Notes: generated by a model not told the origin, from the sequence alone. A stretch of 64,000 nucleotides of DNA from Eubacterium limosum (GCF_000807675.2 NZ_CP019962.1:496001-560000); one strand, 5' to 3'; shown: positions 29,620 through 37,491, counted from the stretch's first letter. Made by a program: numbers and translations.

Positions 29620-30774
29620 CTATGCATAAACAGCGTACTCTTTGACAAAGCGGAGCACTGCTTTTAAATTTTCAGGATTAATATCCCGAACCGTTAATAA
29701 ATTTTTGTCCAGTGTGAAAATGTATTTCCCACCCGGAGCCAGAACATCCACAATTTCCTTAGCTTTATCCAGACAATCTTTCTCCGTTCCTGTTTTCAGC
29801 ACACTCATAGGGTAAAAGCCCGCTAAAATATGTTTTTTTCCAAGCTTTTTCTTAATCTCTGATGGGTCACCCTCTTCAAAAATCATCATTGTGTTTTCCG
29901 GCAGATCAAAGAGATAATCATAATAACGGGACCAGTCTTGCTCAACAAAGATCGTCGCGCCCACTCCTGCTTCGTCCAATGCTTCTACATATTTTTTAAA
30001 GGTCGGCCAATAGAAGCGTTCAAAATCTTTTGTGCGCATATATGGTGCCATATGCAAAGGTATAAACGTTCTCTGATAACGACTTGAATTTGGCTTGATT
30101 CCTGCTTTCACCATACACGGCAGTAGCGCTTCACAGGCAGCCTCTACCTTATCTGGGCAGCGTCTCATATCTTTGCTGATACCAGTAAAAGAACGAAGCT
30201 GATCAGACAAAACATCAAAAGGTGTGCAGGCGGCTGTGCAGGCCATATTATAAATGGCCTTTCCATGCTTTTCCGCAATTTCCAGATATCCTTTATCAAG
30301 GTGATCCATAACTGAATAAAAGGTAAACATCCCCTTCGCAAAGGCAGATTTTCCTTCAAAACCTTCTTTACCAAACTCATTGTAAATTTGCGGCAACGCT
30401 TTATCACAAATCGTTTTGAATGGATCTTTAATTAAATCATCATAGTCATTTTCATTCAGACTTGTCACCTCCGGGTGCTGCAAAAATCCATCTCCTCCCA
30501 TGACAAAATTTTTTGCTCCCAGTACTTTATACATCTGTGGGATACGCACCATCGTTGCAAAAATTGAGTCTGTATCAAAATCTTTTGTTGTCTTTTCTAT
30601 AGCCTCCAAATTTTTTTCAATACTATACTGTTCTCTTCTTAAATCAAATCCGACATAGCCCAAACAAAAAGAATTATCTCCTGAACTGAGAATCGGAACT
30701 CGCTCTGGCATTTTTCCATCAAAAACATCTTCAAACAGCTGATTTTTTTCTGCTGTTATTTTTCGACTATTCAT
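29620..30774 (-). CDS. UroD-fold (MtaA/CmuA-like) probable corrinoid methyltransferase, copy 1
   Basis: 384 aa, uroporphyrinogen decarboxylase superfamily TIM barrel. Landmarks: GKMPERVPI near the N terminus, GFLQHPEV, TFIPLHMAPYM, IFVEQDWSRYYDYL and a C-terminal APGGKYIFTLDKNLL. Homologous over its length to the protein at 58815-59987. Known relatives move methyl groups between substrates, corrinoid proteins and thiols; HemE itself is unlikely because no heme genes are near. The H-x-C zinc motif of MtaA-type enzymes appears replaced by E-x-D, and the later Cys by Gly (APGG). The ATG at 30774 has AAGGGGAAAT upstream; a longer frame to 30807 is rejected. Divergent TetR gene alongside. Confidence 0.85.
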   Translation of the reverse strand: MNSRKITAEKNQLFEDVFDGKMPERVPILSSGDNSFCLGYVGFDLRREQYSIEKNLEAIEKTTKDFDTDSIFATMVRIPQMYKVLGAKNFVMGGDGFLQHPEVTSLNENDYDDLIKDPFKTICDKALPQIYNEFGKEGFEGKSAFAKGMFTFYSVMDHLDKGYLEIAEKHGKAIYNMACTAACTPFDVLSDQLRSFTGISKDMRRCPDKVEAACEALLPCMVKAGIKPNSSRYQRTFIPLHMAPYMRTKDFERFYWPTFKKYVEALDEAGVGATIFVEQDWSRYYDYLFDLPENTMMIFEEGDPSEIKKKLGKKHILAGFYPMSVLKTGTEKDCLDKAKEIVDVLAPGGKYIFTLDKNLLTVRDINPENLKAVLRFVKEYAVYA

Positions 30775-30797
30775 ATATTTCCCCTTAATTTTTATAT

Positions 30798-30853
30798 TTA
30801 CTTGCAAGTAATTACCTGTGAGTAAATATATCAGAATTTTAAAAAGTTGTCAA
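30798..30853 (-). promoter_or_regulatory. Promoter and tandem TetR-type operators, cassette 1
   Basis: Minus-strand TTGACA (30848-30853), 17-bp spacer, TATATT (30825-30830). Directly downstream lie two abutting 14-bp sites: TTACCTGTGAGTAA (30812-30825) and the perfect palindrome TTACTTGCAAGTAA (30798-30811). A protein bound there would block transcription start for the methyltransferase. The divergent TetR protein at 30920 is the obvious candidate. Confidence 0.8.
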
Positions 30854-30919
30854 TAATAATTTGCAACATGTTCAAAATTATGTTTTAATATTTAAGTAAT
30901 TAGTCGGAGGTAAAATACA

Positions 30920-31600
30920 TTGAAACGCAAGGAAAACGGCAATACTAAACAAAAAATTTACGAAACTGCAAAACGTCTCTACATTGAGCATGGGTATTTT
31001 AATATTTCCAACAAACGTCTCTCAGAGGAGTCCGGTATTAACCAGGGCCTGATCACCTATTATTTTAAAAGCAAAAAAAATATAGCTCTTGCTGTATTAA
31101 CAGAAGACTACTATATTCTTTCTGGCTATTTAAAATATTTTATCACGCCTGAGGATGATCCTTTGATTTATATTGTCACCTTTATGAACGTCACCTTCCA
31201 AATTAGAAAACATGACCCCAAAGCCCGGCGTTTTATTTCTGATGTCATGCAAGAGGATCTTCTTGAAGAGTTTGCCTTCATTAATCAAAAAGCAGAGTAT
31301 TTGAAACTTTTAAAAAAGAGCAACTGTTCTTCAAAAAACCTGGCAACTCAGTTAAAGCTGGTTTTAGCGACGGTATATGGCACACAGCGTACCATCCAGC
31401 GGTTAATCAATGAAAGTATAGAACTTAGCTATGATGAGTACTTTCGGTATATGATTGAGATTCTGCTGTTCGCTTTGCGTCTTCCGGTTACACAAGATAT
31501 GGTTGATACCTTGATCCACAAATCCGATCAAGCCACAAAACAGTTATTTGAAACTTATCCTCATTTGCTGAATGAAGCTGATTATCTTTACAAAAAATAA
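30920..31600 (+). CDS. TetR/AcrR-family regulator, cassette 1
   Basis: 226 aa. N-terminal DNA-binding domain with KQKIYETAKRLYIEHGYFN, then the HTH NKRLSEESGINQGLITYYF and SKKNIALAVL; the C-terminal ligand-binding helices show no further recognisable motif. The start is TTG at 30920 with GGAGG 9 nt upstream. Divergent from the methyltransferase gene; the palindromes between them are probable operators, so it most likely represses the cassette until a substrate or product binds (inference). Ends at a small hairpin terminator. Confidence 0.9.
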   Translation: MKRKENGNTKQKIYETAKRLYIEHGYFNISNKRLSEESGINQGLITYYFKSKKNIALAVLTEDYYILSGYLKYFITPEDDPLIYIVTFMNVTFQIRKHDPKARRFISDVMQEDLLEEFAFINQKAEYLKLLKKSNCSSKNLATQLKLVLATVYGTQRTIQRLINESIELSYDEYFRYMIEILLFALRLPVTQDMVDTLIHKSDQATKQLFETYPHLLNEADYLYKK

Positions 31601-31603
31601 AAA

Positions 31604-31625
31604 AAAGAGCTCTCGCTCTTGTTTT
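31604..31625 (+). terminator. Terminator of TetR gene (cassette 1)
   Basis: aagagc-tctc-gctctt hairpin (31605-31620) preceded by an A-run and followed by GTTTT. Confidence 0.75.
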
Positions 31626-31631
31626 CAAATT

Positions 31632-31724
31632 ATGGCGGACAGGGAGGGATTCGAACCCTCGGTACGCTATTCACGTACACACGCTTTCCAGGCGTGCTCC
31701 TTCAACCAGCTCAGACACCTGTCC
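31632..31724 (-). tRNA. tRNA-Ser (anticodon GGA)
   Basis: Minus strand: acceptor GGACAGG pairs with CCTGTCC, the anticodon loop is CTGGAAA with anticodon GGA, there is a long variable arm (about gtgtacgtgaatagcgtac) and a T arm gggTTCGAAtccc. CCA is encoded (31632-31634). The long variable arm is typical of class II serine tRNAs. Confidence 0.96.
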
Positions 31725-31780
31725 GCAGATGCAGCTGCTCTCTTTTTTGAGACGCTATTTTATTGTAAGCACATTTAATA

Positions 31781-31809
31781 ATTATAATGGCAAAGCATGC
31801 ATTTGTCAA
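31781..31809 (-). promoter_or_regulatory. tRNA-Ser promoter
   Basis: Minus-strand TTGACA (31804-31809), 17-bp spacer, TATAAT (31781-31786); perfect consensus about 55 bp upstream of the tRNA. Confidence 0.88.
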
Positions 31810-31916
31810 TCCTTATTTCTCTAATTTTTTCAAAAATGGTTCGCAGCCGACAAATTTAGATTAAATAAAGACAGCAGGCGGATAATTATGGTAAAATACA
31901 ATTAAAGGACAGTGAA

Positions 31917-32525
31917 ATGCTCGAATACTTAGAGTCGGTGGATGCTGTCAAGCAGTGGCTGCTCAGCTTTGGCGGCTGGACACCGTTTATTTATTTTTTA
32001 TTTCAGATTCTCCAGGTCATTATTGCGCCGATCCCTGGCGGCACGACTACTTTGGTGGGTGGCGCGCTTTTCGGCTGGATAAAGGGCTTTCTGCTCAGTG
32101 AAGCAGGTATTATGATCGGAACCGCCGCTGCCTTTGGCATTGCGAAAAAGCTGGGACGCCCGGTTATTTTAAAATGTGTTCCATCCAAATGGACAGATAA
32201 GCTGGACAGCATCCGTGACTCCCGGCTGAACATGGTTTTGTTTTTAATCTTTCTGTTTCCCGGCTTTCCTGATGATATTTTCTGTTATCTGGCCGGTCTT
32301 ACCAAAATGAATTTTAAAAGCTTCATACTGATTGCCCTGCTGGGGCGTACCCCAGGATTTTTGATGACAACTCTTATGGGAGCAGGTATCATGCAGGATA
32401 ACCCGGTTCGTCTGGTTGTTGTCCTCGGGCTGTACGGTATTTTTGCCGGCGTGTTGATTTTTAACAAAAAACGAATGGAGAACTATCTTGAAAACAGTAA
32501 AAAACACAAAGGAGATCCTTCTTAA
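31917..32525 (+). CDS. TVP38/TMEM64 (DedA-like) membrane protein
   Basis: 202 aa with about five or six hydrophobic segments. Family landmarks: IAPIPGGTTTLVGGALFGW, GTAAAFGIAKKLGRP, FLFPGFPDDIFCYLAGLTKM and LLGRTPGFLMTTLMGAG. The SNARE-associated/VTT domain proteins are linked to phospholipid scrambling and membrane homeostasis; the specific role here is unknown. AAAGGA lies upstream of the ATG. It leads a three-gene plus-strand run with the next two small genes (2 nt and 3 nt gaps). Confidence 0.92.
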   Translation: MLEYLESVDAVKQWLLSFGGWTPFIYFLFQILQVIIAPIPGGTTTLVGGALFGWIKGFLLSEAGIMIGTAAAFGIAKKLGRPVILKCVPSKWTDKLDSIRDSRLNMVLFLIFLFPGFPDDIFCYLAGLTKMNFKSFILIALLGRTPGFLMTTLMGAGIMQDNPVRLVVVLGLYGIFAGVLIFNKKRMENYLENSKKHKGDPS

Positions 32526-32527
32526 AT

Positions 32528-33016
32528 ATGGACAATAAAGACGCCAAACAGTGTCACCGGCTGTTCCTCAGTGAACTGGCAACCATGGTGGTCTGCGGCT
32601 ATCTGGTATACCTTCTCTCCACCACTTTGGAGGGCGGCCTTGATATCCGTCTCATTTTGCCGGGGGCCGTCTTAATTTTTACTTTACTCCAGGGCTGTGG
32701 CTACTGGCTGTACCGTGACCAGGCTGCCTCTGGCAAATCGGTCAACCGGACAGCTGTTCTTCGGATTTTTTCCCTGCTCAAACGGGTTACACCCGTTGTG
32801 ATAGGGCTTTATCCCTTGTTTTTATTGGTGCTGCTGTTCGCAGACCGGAGCGCATTATTTGTTCCCTTTAACCTTTTTGGGCTGATCCTGTTGTTTTTCT
32901 CAATCGCCGAATACGTTAATTATTATTACTTCAGTATGAATATCTGGAACTTCAAAACGCGCTCCCCATCGGATTTATCTGTAGAGCTGGCTGCGTTTAA
33001 CCAAAAGGAGGAATGA
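32528..33016 (+). CDS. Small four-helix membrane protein, unknown function
   Basis: 162 aa with four predicted helices, roughly at residues 14-34, 41-60, 88-108 and 114-135 (LILPGAVLIFTLLQGCGYWL; VVIGLYPLFLLVLLFA; LFGLILLFFSIAEYVNYYYF). The C-terminal tail is polar and acidic. No family recognised. A strong AAAGGAG is upstream. Sandwiched between the TVP38-like and YaiI/YqxD genes, it is likely co-transcribed with both. Confidence 0.8.
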   Translation: MDNKDAKQCHRLFLSELATMVVCGYLVYLLSTTLEGGLDIRLILPGAVLIFTLLQGCGYWLYRDQAASGKSVNRTAVLRIFSLLKRVTPVVIGLYPLFLLVLLFADRSALFVPFNLFGLILLFFSIAEYVNYYYFSMNIWNFKTRSPSDLSVELAAFNQKEE

Positions 33017-33019
33017 AAT

Positions 33020-33475
33020 ATGCGCATAATTATTGATGGTGACGCCTGTCCTAAAGGCGTCCGGACGATCTGCGAAGAGACCGCTGTCTCTTATCAAATT
33101 CCGCTGTTGATGGTCGCCGACACATCCCACGACCTTGAGGGCGACGACGACTGTGAGGTTATCCGGGTAGATCAGGGCCGGGACGCCAGCGACTATAAAA
33201 TTGCCGGTATGGCTGAACCACAGGACATTATCATAACCCACGACTATGGCTTGGCTGCCCTTGTTCTTGAAAAGGTCACGGCGGTGCTCAGCCCTTCCGG
33301 CTTTGTGTACAGCACTGCAAATATTGACGAGCTGCTTTATCAGCGCTTTTTAAATCAAAAACAGCGCCAGGCAGGACACGCTGCCAAAATAAAAAAACGG
33401 ACGCCGGAAGACGACGCCGTTTTTAAACGGATGCTGATGACCTTTGTGGCACCTGTTGAGCTGATTCAGGAATAA
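33020..33475 (+). CDS. YaiI/YqxD family (DUF188) protein
   Basis: 151 aa. The N-terminal IIDGDACPKGVRTICEE and later VIRVDQGRDASDYKIAGM, DIIITHDYGLAALVLEK and FVYSTANIDELLYQR are family hallmarks with PIN-like acidic residues, so a nuclease activity is suspected but not shown. AAAGGAGG precedes the ATG. Last gene of the short plus-strand operon, ending 1 nt from the stop of the convergent radical SAM gene, with no terminator visible between. Confidence 0.93.
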   Translation: MRIIIDGDACPKGVRTICEETAVSYQIPLLMVADTSHDLEGDDDCEVIRVDQGRDASDYKIAGMAEPQDIIITHDYGLAALVLEKVTAVLSPSGFVYSTANIDELLYQRFLNQKQRQAGHAAKIKKRTPEDDAVFKRMLMTFVAPVELIQE

Positions 33476-33476
33476 T

Positions 33477-34190
33477 TTAATCACCCACCCCAAGATCGGT
33501 GTTATTCATCAACACACAGATTTTGGGGTCTTTTTTCAGTTTGGGCAGGCTGTATCCGGTAAACCAGCGGATCAGCTCCGAGTCGGCCTTTACAGCAGTG
33601 CTGTTATCATTAAAAATATTGACATAGACGCGTGAAAAATACTTTACAGCGATGGCAATATCTTCCTCAAACTGTTCTGGCGACTGGCCGGCCATGCCGA
33701 AAAGCAGGCAGCATTCATCATAAATTTCCGCAATGGCGGAAGGTGCCCGGTTATAGCCTATCCCCTTGTGCATAACCGCTTCCCGGTATTGTTCGTCAAA
33801 AGTCTCAATGCCAATGCGCGGATGAAGTAAAATGCCCTCTTTGGCCAGTTCATCCTTTAAGACTCGTGTTTTTTCATGAAGGAGCCAGTGGCTTTCCATA
33901 TGCAGATGCCGGATTTTCCTTTGACGGCAGATCTCAAGCACCCTTTTTTGGGTTGCCTCTGGCAGTTCAAAGTATGAGCCTGAATTAAGCACCACAAGAC
34001 GGCTAAACTCACCTGTAACCTGTTCTAATACGCGGCCGTTCAATGAAACAGATTCCGAATCCGGCCCGCTGTCCATATGGTAGTCACAGAAGCTGCACTT
34101 TTTCCAGAAGCACCCCCGGCCCATGAGCAGAACGATCTCCTGGGGCAGGGCGTCTTCAGGCAGCCGGCTGTAGCGTTCCTCAAACTTCAT
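33477..34190 (-). CDS. Radical SAM protein with CX4CX2C cluster motif
   Basis: 237 aa. The motif GRGCFWKKCSFCDYH near residues 24-38 supplies three cysteines for a 4Fe-4S cluster, spaced C-x4-C-x2-C rather than the usual C-x3-C-x2-C. Later LHMESHWLLHE, RIGIETFDEQYREA and GMAGQSPEQFEEDIAI are barrel-like segments. At 237 aa it is short but not obviously broken. Reaction unknown. Last gene of a five-gene operon, 1 nt after the ArsC-like gene. Confidence 0.82.
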   Translation of the reverse strand: MKFEERYSRLPEDALPQEIVLLMGRGCFWKKCSFCDYHMDSGPDSESVSLNGRVLEQVTGEFSRLVVLNSGSYFELPEATQKRVLEICRQRKIRHLHMESHWLLHEKTRVLKDELAKEGILLHPRIGIETFDEQYREAVMHKGIGYNRAPSAIAEIYDECCLLFGMAGQSPEQFEEDIAIAVKYFSRVYVNIFNDNSTAVKADSELIRWFTGYSLPKLKKDPKICVLMNNTDLGVGD

Positions 34191-34191
34191 T

Positions 34192-34551
34192 TTAAAGCCC
34201 CAGCGCAGCAGCCCATTCTTCTTCTTTAAAGCCTACAAGCACTTTATCTTCAAAGATCAGCTCTGGCCTTTTAACAAGCATACCGTTGGTGGACAGTACC
34301 TTCGCCATTTCTTCCCGGGTCATGGTTTTCACCTTGTCCTTCAGCGCCAGCTCCCGGTAGGCCATGCCGCTTACGTTAAAAAATTTTTTTGGTTCTCCGC
34401 TGTAAAGCTCCATCCACTTCAGCAATTCCTCTTTTGTAGGATTTTCCTCCACAATATCCCGCAGCTCATAATCCACCCCTTGGGCTTCTAAAAATCGTTT
34501 AGCTTTCTGACAGGTTGAGCATTTAGGGTAACATAAAAAAATAGGTTTCAT
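34192..34551 (-). CDS. ArsC/Spx-family thioredoxin-fold protein
   Basis: 119 aa. N-terminal CYPKCSTCQKAKRFL has a CSTC redox or binding motif, followed by ELRDIVEENPTKEEL and a C-terminal LVKRPELIFEDKVLVGF that matches the ArsC/Spx fold. Annotated relatives are arsenate reductase-like proteins and Spx-type regulators; no arsenic genes are near, so arsenate reduction is not supported by context. The ATG overlaps the stop of the acetyltransferase (aATGA), showing translational coupling. Confidence 0.9.
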   Translation of the reverse strand: MKPIFLCYPKCSTCQKAKRFLEAQGVDYELRDIVEENPTKEELLKWMELYSGEPKKFFNVSGMAYRELALKDKVKTMTREEMAKVLSTNGMLVKRPELIFEDKVLVGFKEEEWAAALGL

Positions 34552-34982
34552 TTACTTTCTCCTTGCATTATATACTCACGGCAGCCACTCTCGACTTCAA
34601 TTTCTTCTTCCTTTACTTCAAAACCCATCTGCCTGTAAAAATTGACTGCCCGGCTATTTTTCGCATAGGCGGCCAGTGTGATCATTCCTTTGTAATGCTC
34701 GAGGGCGTATTCCATCAGCCCACGGCCAATGCCCTGATGCCAGCAGTCTGGATCGACAAACAGAGCACCAATATGACGGCCTCCAACCACAGCGATAAAA
34801 CCGTTGACCGCATTATCCTGTTCATTCACATAAACTTCGGACTGGGGAATATAATCCTTTTCCACCACTTCGGCGTGACGTCTCCAGTAATCCTCCGGAA
34901 TAAAAGACTGCCCTTTAATACAGGCGTCCAGCCAGATTTCCATGACCCGTTCAAGGTCTGCTTCAGTCATTTTGCGGATCAT
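34548..34982 (-). CDS. GNAT-family N-acetyltransferase
   Basis: 144 aa. MIRKMTEADLERVMEIWLDA, then the acetyl-CoA loop GALFVDPDCWHQGIGRGLM and YAKNSRAVNFYRQMGF identify a GNAT protein. Substrate unknown. The ATG at 34982 is used; the long upstream frame to 35087 is only the out-of-frame overlap with the preceding gene. Its start falls 1 nt beyond the stop of the GIY-YIG gene, with GGAG about 10 nt upstream inside that gene. Confidence 0.92.
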   Translation of the reverse strand: MIRKMTEADLERVMEIWLDACIKGQSFIPEDYWRRHAEVVEKDYIPQSEVYVNEQDNAVNGFIAVVGGRHIGALFVDPDCWHQGIGRGLMEYALEHYKGMITLAAYAKNSRAVNFYRQMGFEVKEEEIEVESGCREYIMQGESK

Positions 34983-34983
34983 T

Positions 34984-35340
34984 TCAGTACAGCTCCGTTC
35001 CCTCTGAGCGAAGCTTGCGCTGCCACTCGCCATAGAGCATTTCCAGCTCGTCGCTGTAGTCTTTACCGCCCTGATCATCCTCATCATATTCCAGCTTTTC
35101 TAGGACCACCACTTCAAAGGCGTCCTTTCCAAAGCGTTTCCAGTCCTTGTTCAGGTCACGATTACGCATAAAGGTTTCCATATTCAGCTGAAAAACATCA
35201 CTGTTGATCTTTCCTTTAATATTGTTTGTCGCCTCTAAAAATGCTTTGCCTGTTTCAATATGACGGATAACAAACAGCCCCATTTCCGGACGGTAATTTT
35301 TATATTCTTCTTTCAGTTCCTTTTTACGGTCCATATTCAT
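34984..35340 (-). CDS. GIY-YIG nuclease-like family protein
   Basis: 118 aa. MGLFVIRHIETGKAFLEATNNIKG and LNKDWKRFGKDAFEVVVLEKL match a small GIY-YIG-fold family found in Firmicutes; the GIY and YIG residues themselves are replaced (GLF; AFL), so nuclease activity is doubtful. Second gene of the operon, 1 nt after DUF6530 and 1 nt before the acetyltransferase. It probably acts with them in an uncharacterised process. Confidence 0.8.
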   Translation of the reverse strand: MNMDRKKELKEEYKNYRPEMGLFVIRHIETGKAFLEATNNIKGKINSDVFQLNMETFMRNRDLNKDWKRFGKDAFEVVVLEKLEYDEDDQGGKDYSDELEMLYGEWQRKLRSEGTELY

Positions 35341-35341
35341 T

Positions 35342-35824
35342 TTAATACCCCATTTCTTTTAAAATGCGCGACAGCGTTGTCAGCCGCTCACCTAAAAGCT
35401 CGCCGTCTTCCGCCAATGCCTGCGCAAAAAGCTTAATGTCCGCATCAATCATTTCATTGTCTGTATCGACTGCGATGGTCATGGCGTCTCCCTGAAGTCC
35501 TACTCGGTCGATCACCGGATTTTCCGGATCATAAAGCTTATCGTGGCGGTAGGAATCTTCTCTGAAATACTGTTCTGTCCGGCAGATCAGTATGGCCAGA
35601 TCGATAACCCGGTGCAGGGGCAGTTCCTCAGACTGCCGTGACCATTTTTCTCCGGTGTAACGCCATACCTTGGCGGAAGCGTCCACTCGTCCCCGGTCAT
35701 TCCACTGGGCCAGCCCCAGTGAAAGGCCTTTGGCATCACTGTCATAGGCCTTTCTTCCATCAATTTCCTCATAGTTTTCAACCTCAATAACAGGCTTATG
35801 TTTTAAATGTGTTGGTATCTTCAT
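35342..35824 (-). CDS. DUF6530 family protein, first gene of five-gene operon
   Basis: 160 aa. HLKHKPVIEVENYEEIDGRK, DAKGLSLGLAQWNDRGRVD and ELPLHRVIDLAILICRTEQY fit DUF6530, a soluble Firmicute family of unknown role. A weak ribosome binding site (aaggat) lies upstream. It is preceded by a consensus promoter and a perfect 30-bp palindrome, so the operon (DUF6530, GIY-YIG-like, GNAT, ArsC/Spx-like, radical SAM) appears under one tight regulator. Confidence 0.8.
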   Translation of the reverse strand: MKIPTHLKHKPVIEVENYEEIDGRKAYDSDAKGLSLGLAQWNDRGRVDASAKVWRYTGEKWSRQSEELPLHRVIDLAILICRTEQYFREDSYRHDKLYDPENPVIDRVGLQGDAMTIAVDTDNEMIDADIKLFAQALAEDGELLGERLTTLSRILKEMGY

Positions 35825-35847
35825 ACTGTTTATCCTTAAATTTTATT

Positions 35848-35911
35848 TAGTAAATTACTAAATTTAGTAATTTACTACTTCCAATTATACGCACAATTTA
35901 GAATTTGTCAA
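35848..35911 (-). promoter_or_regulatory. Promoter and 30-bp perfect palindrome of the five-gene operon
   Basis: Minus-strand TTGACA (35906-35911), 16-bp spacer, TATAAT (35884-35889). From about the transcription start lies a perfect 30-bp palindrome (35848-35877) made of alternating TAGTAAATTACTA-like dyads. It is A/T-only apart from four G/C pairs and is not followed by a T-run. This is an operator-like site; no HTH gene sits next to it. Confidence 0.85.
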
Positions 35912-35916
35912 GTTTC

Positions 35917-37458
35917 TTAAAAACCCATCTTCTCAATCTCTACCACCTTATCGGCCCAATCCCGATAAAAGGCGGCTTCGTGAGATACCAAAATAACGGT
36001 GCCGTCAAAATCCTGCAATGCTTCCTGAAGGCTTTCCTTTGCCAGATAATCCAAATGGTTGGTGGGTTCGTCAAGAATCAACAGGTTGCAGGGCGACAGG
36101 GTAAGCTTGCAGAGCTTTACCCGGGACTGCTCACCGCCGCTCAGGGTGGTGATGGGCTGGAGAACATGCTCGGCCTTGACGCCACAGCGCGACAGGGCAG
36201 AGCGTGTCTGCTTCTGCGACAGCTTCGGAAACGCTTCCGTAATGATTTCCAACGGCGTCTGCCCCTCTCTATCCCATTTCAAATCCTGTTCATAATAGCC
36301 AATGACCACATTTCTCGCAAACTCAAAACTTCCAGAGATGGGCGAAATTTCACCAATCAGGGTTTTCAGCAGCGTCGATTTGCCGATACCATTAAAGCCG
36401 GTAATGACCACCCGCTGGTTCTGCTCCAGCACAAAGTGCAGTTTTGGCAGTAAGGGATAGTAATACCCCACTTCCAGATCCTTAACCTCCAGAATCCGCT
36501 GCGCGGTGATTCCAGTGGATTTAAAACGGATCACCGGCTTGGTGAGGCCGGTCGGCGGTGCCATACGTTCGATTTTATCCAGTTTTTTCTGGCGGCTTTT
36601 GGCCATGGCCGCGGTGGAGGCCCGCACTTTATTCTTTGCAATATATTCCTCAGTCCGTTCGATGAGTTTTTTCTGGCTTTCATACTGCCTGATATATTCT
36701 TCCCGTTTCTGTCCCTTCTGTTTCAGAAAGGCGCTGTAGTTACCCTGGTACTTGGTAATGGTGCCAAACTCGATATCCCCGATACAGGTGGTTACCTGAT
36801 CCAGAAAATCAAAATCATGGGATACAAGAATAAAAGCGCCTTCAAAGCTCGTGAGATATTTCGCCAGCCATTCTACATGCTCTTTATCCAAAAAGTTGGT
36901 GGGCTCATCCAGAAGCAGCACTTCTGGCTTCTCGAGAAGCAGCTTTGCCAGAATGACTTTTGCGCGCTGCCCGCCGCTCAGCTTTTCAAGAATTTTATCC
37001 ATACCGATGGCCGTAATGCCAAGCCCCGCCGCCACACGGTAAATATGGCTTTCAATGGCATAGAAATCCCGGTCCTCCAGGGTTTCCTGCAAATTGGCCG
37101 CCTGGTTGATCAGCTTTTCGCTGGTATCCTCCACCATTTTTTCGTACAGGCCGTTTAACCGCTCCTCCATCCTGTATAAATCGGCGTAGGCCTGTTTCAG
37201 ATACTCAAAGACTGTAATGCCCGCATCTACCTGGGCATACTGGTCCAGATGCCCTACAGAGGCCTTTGGGAACCATTTGATCAGGCCGTCATCCGGGATG
37301 ACTTCCCCAATCAGGGTTTTGATCAGAGTACTCTTTCCCGCACCATTTTGCCCGACCAGCCCCATATGCTCTCCATTGTACAACTCAAAGGAGGCGTCGT
37401 GATATAATACCTTGTCTCCATAGCTGTGAGACAGATTTTTTACTTCCAGTAAACTCAT
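35917..37458 (-). CDS. ABC-F family ATPase (possible antibiotic-resistance type)
   Basis: 513 aa with two ATPase domains and no membrane segment. Domain 1: GQNGAGKS, LSGGQRAK, LLLDEPTNFLD. Linker about residues 230-310 rich in Arg/Lys (the P-site tRNA interaction motif region). Domain 2: GFNGIGKS, LSGGEQSRV, LILDEPTNHLD. ABC-F proteins act on ribosomes; some free the ribosome from macrolides, lincosamides or pleuromutilins. The start at 37458 has AAAGGA upstream; the frame extending to 37572 runs through the attenuator and is rejected. The upstream leader peptide and tandem terminators strongly suggest induction by ribosome stalling. Confidence 0.92.
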   Translation of the reverse strand: MSLLEVKNLSHSYGDKVLYHDASFELYNGEHMGLVGQNGAGKSTLIKTLIGEVIPDDGLIKWFPKASVGHLDQYAQVDAGITVFEYLKQAYADLYRMEERLNGLYEKMVEDTSEKLINQAANLQETLEDRDFYAIESHIYRVAAGLGITAIGMDKILEKLSGGQRAKVILAKLLLEKPEVLLLDEPTNFLDKEHVEWLAKYLTSFEGAFILVSHDFDFLDQVTTCIGDIEFGTITKYQGNYSAFLKQKGQKREEYIRQYESQKKLIERTEEYIAKNKVRASTAAMAKSRQKKLDKIERMAPPTGLTKPVIRFKSTGITAQRILEVKDLEVGYYYPLLPKLHFVLEQNQRVVITGFNGIGKSTLLKTLIGEISPISGSFEFARNVVIGYYEQDLKWDREGQTPLEIITEAFPKLSQKQTRSALSRCGVKAEHVLQPITTLSGGEQSRVKLCKLTLSPCNLLILDEPTNHLDYLAKESLQEALQDFDGTVILVSHEAAFYRDWADKVVEIEKMGF

Positions 37459-37491
37459 TGTGATCATTCCTTTCAAATATAAAAATTCCAA

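Noticed and set aside
29620-30774. Uroporphyrinogen decarboxylase HemE of heme synthesis
   Set aside because: No heme genes are nearby, the gene is paired with TetR and transporter genes, and a divergent paralogue exists in the same window.
34983-35087. N-terminal extension of the acetyltransferase
   Set aside because: The extra 35 residues overlap the GIY-YIG-like gene out of frame and look like a shadow; the ATG at 34982 fits the GNAT domain start.
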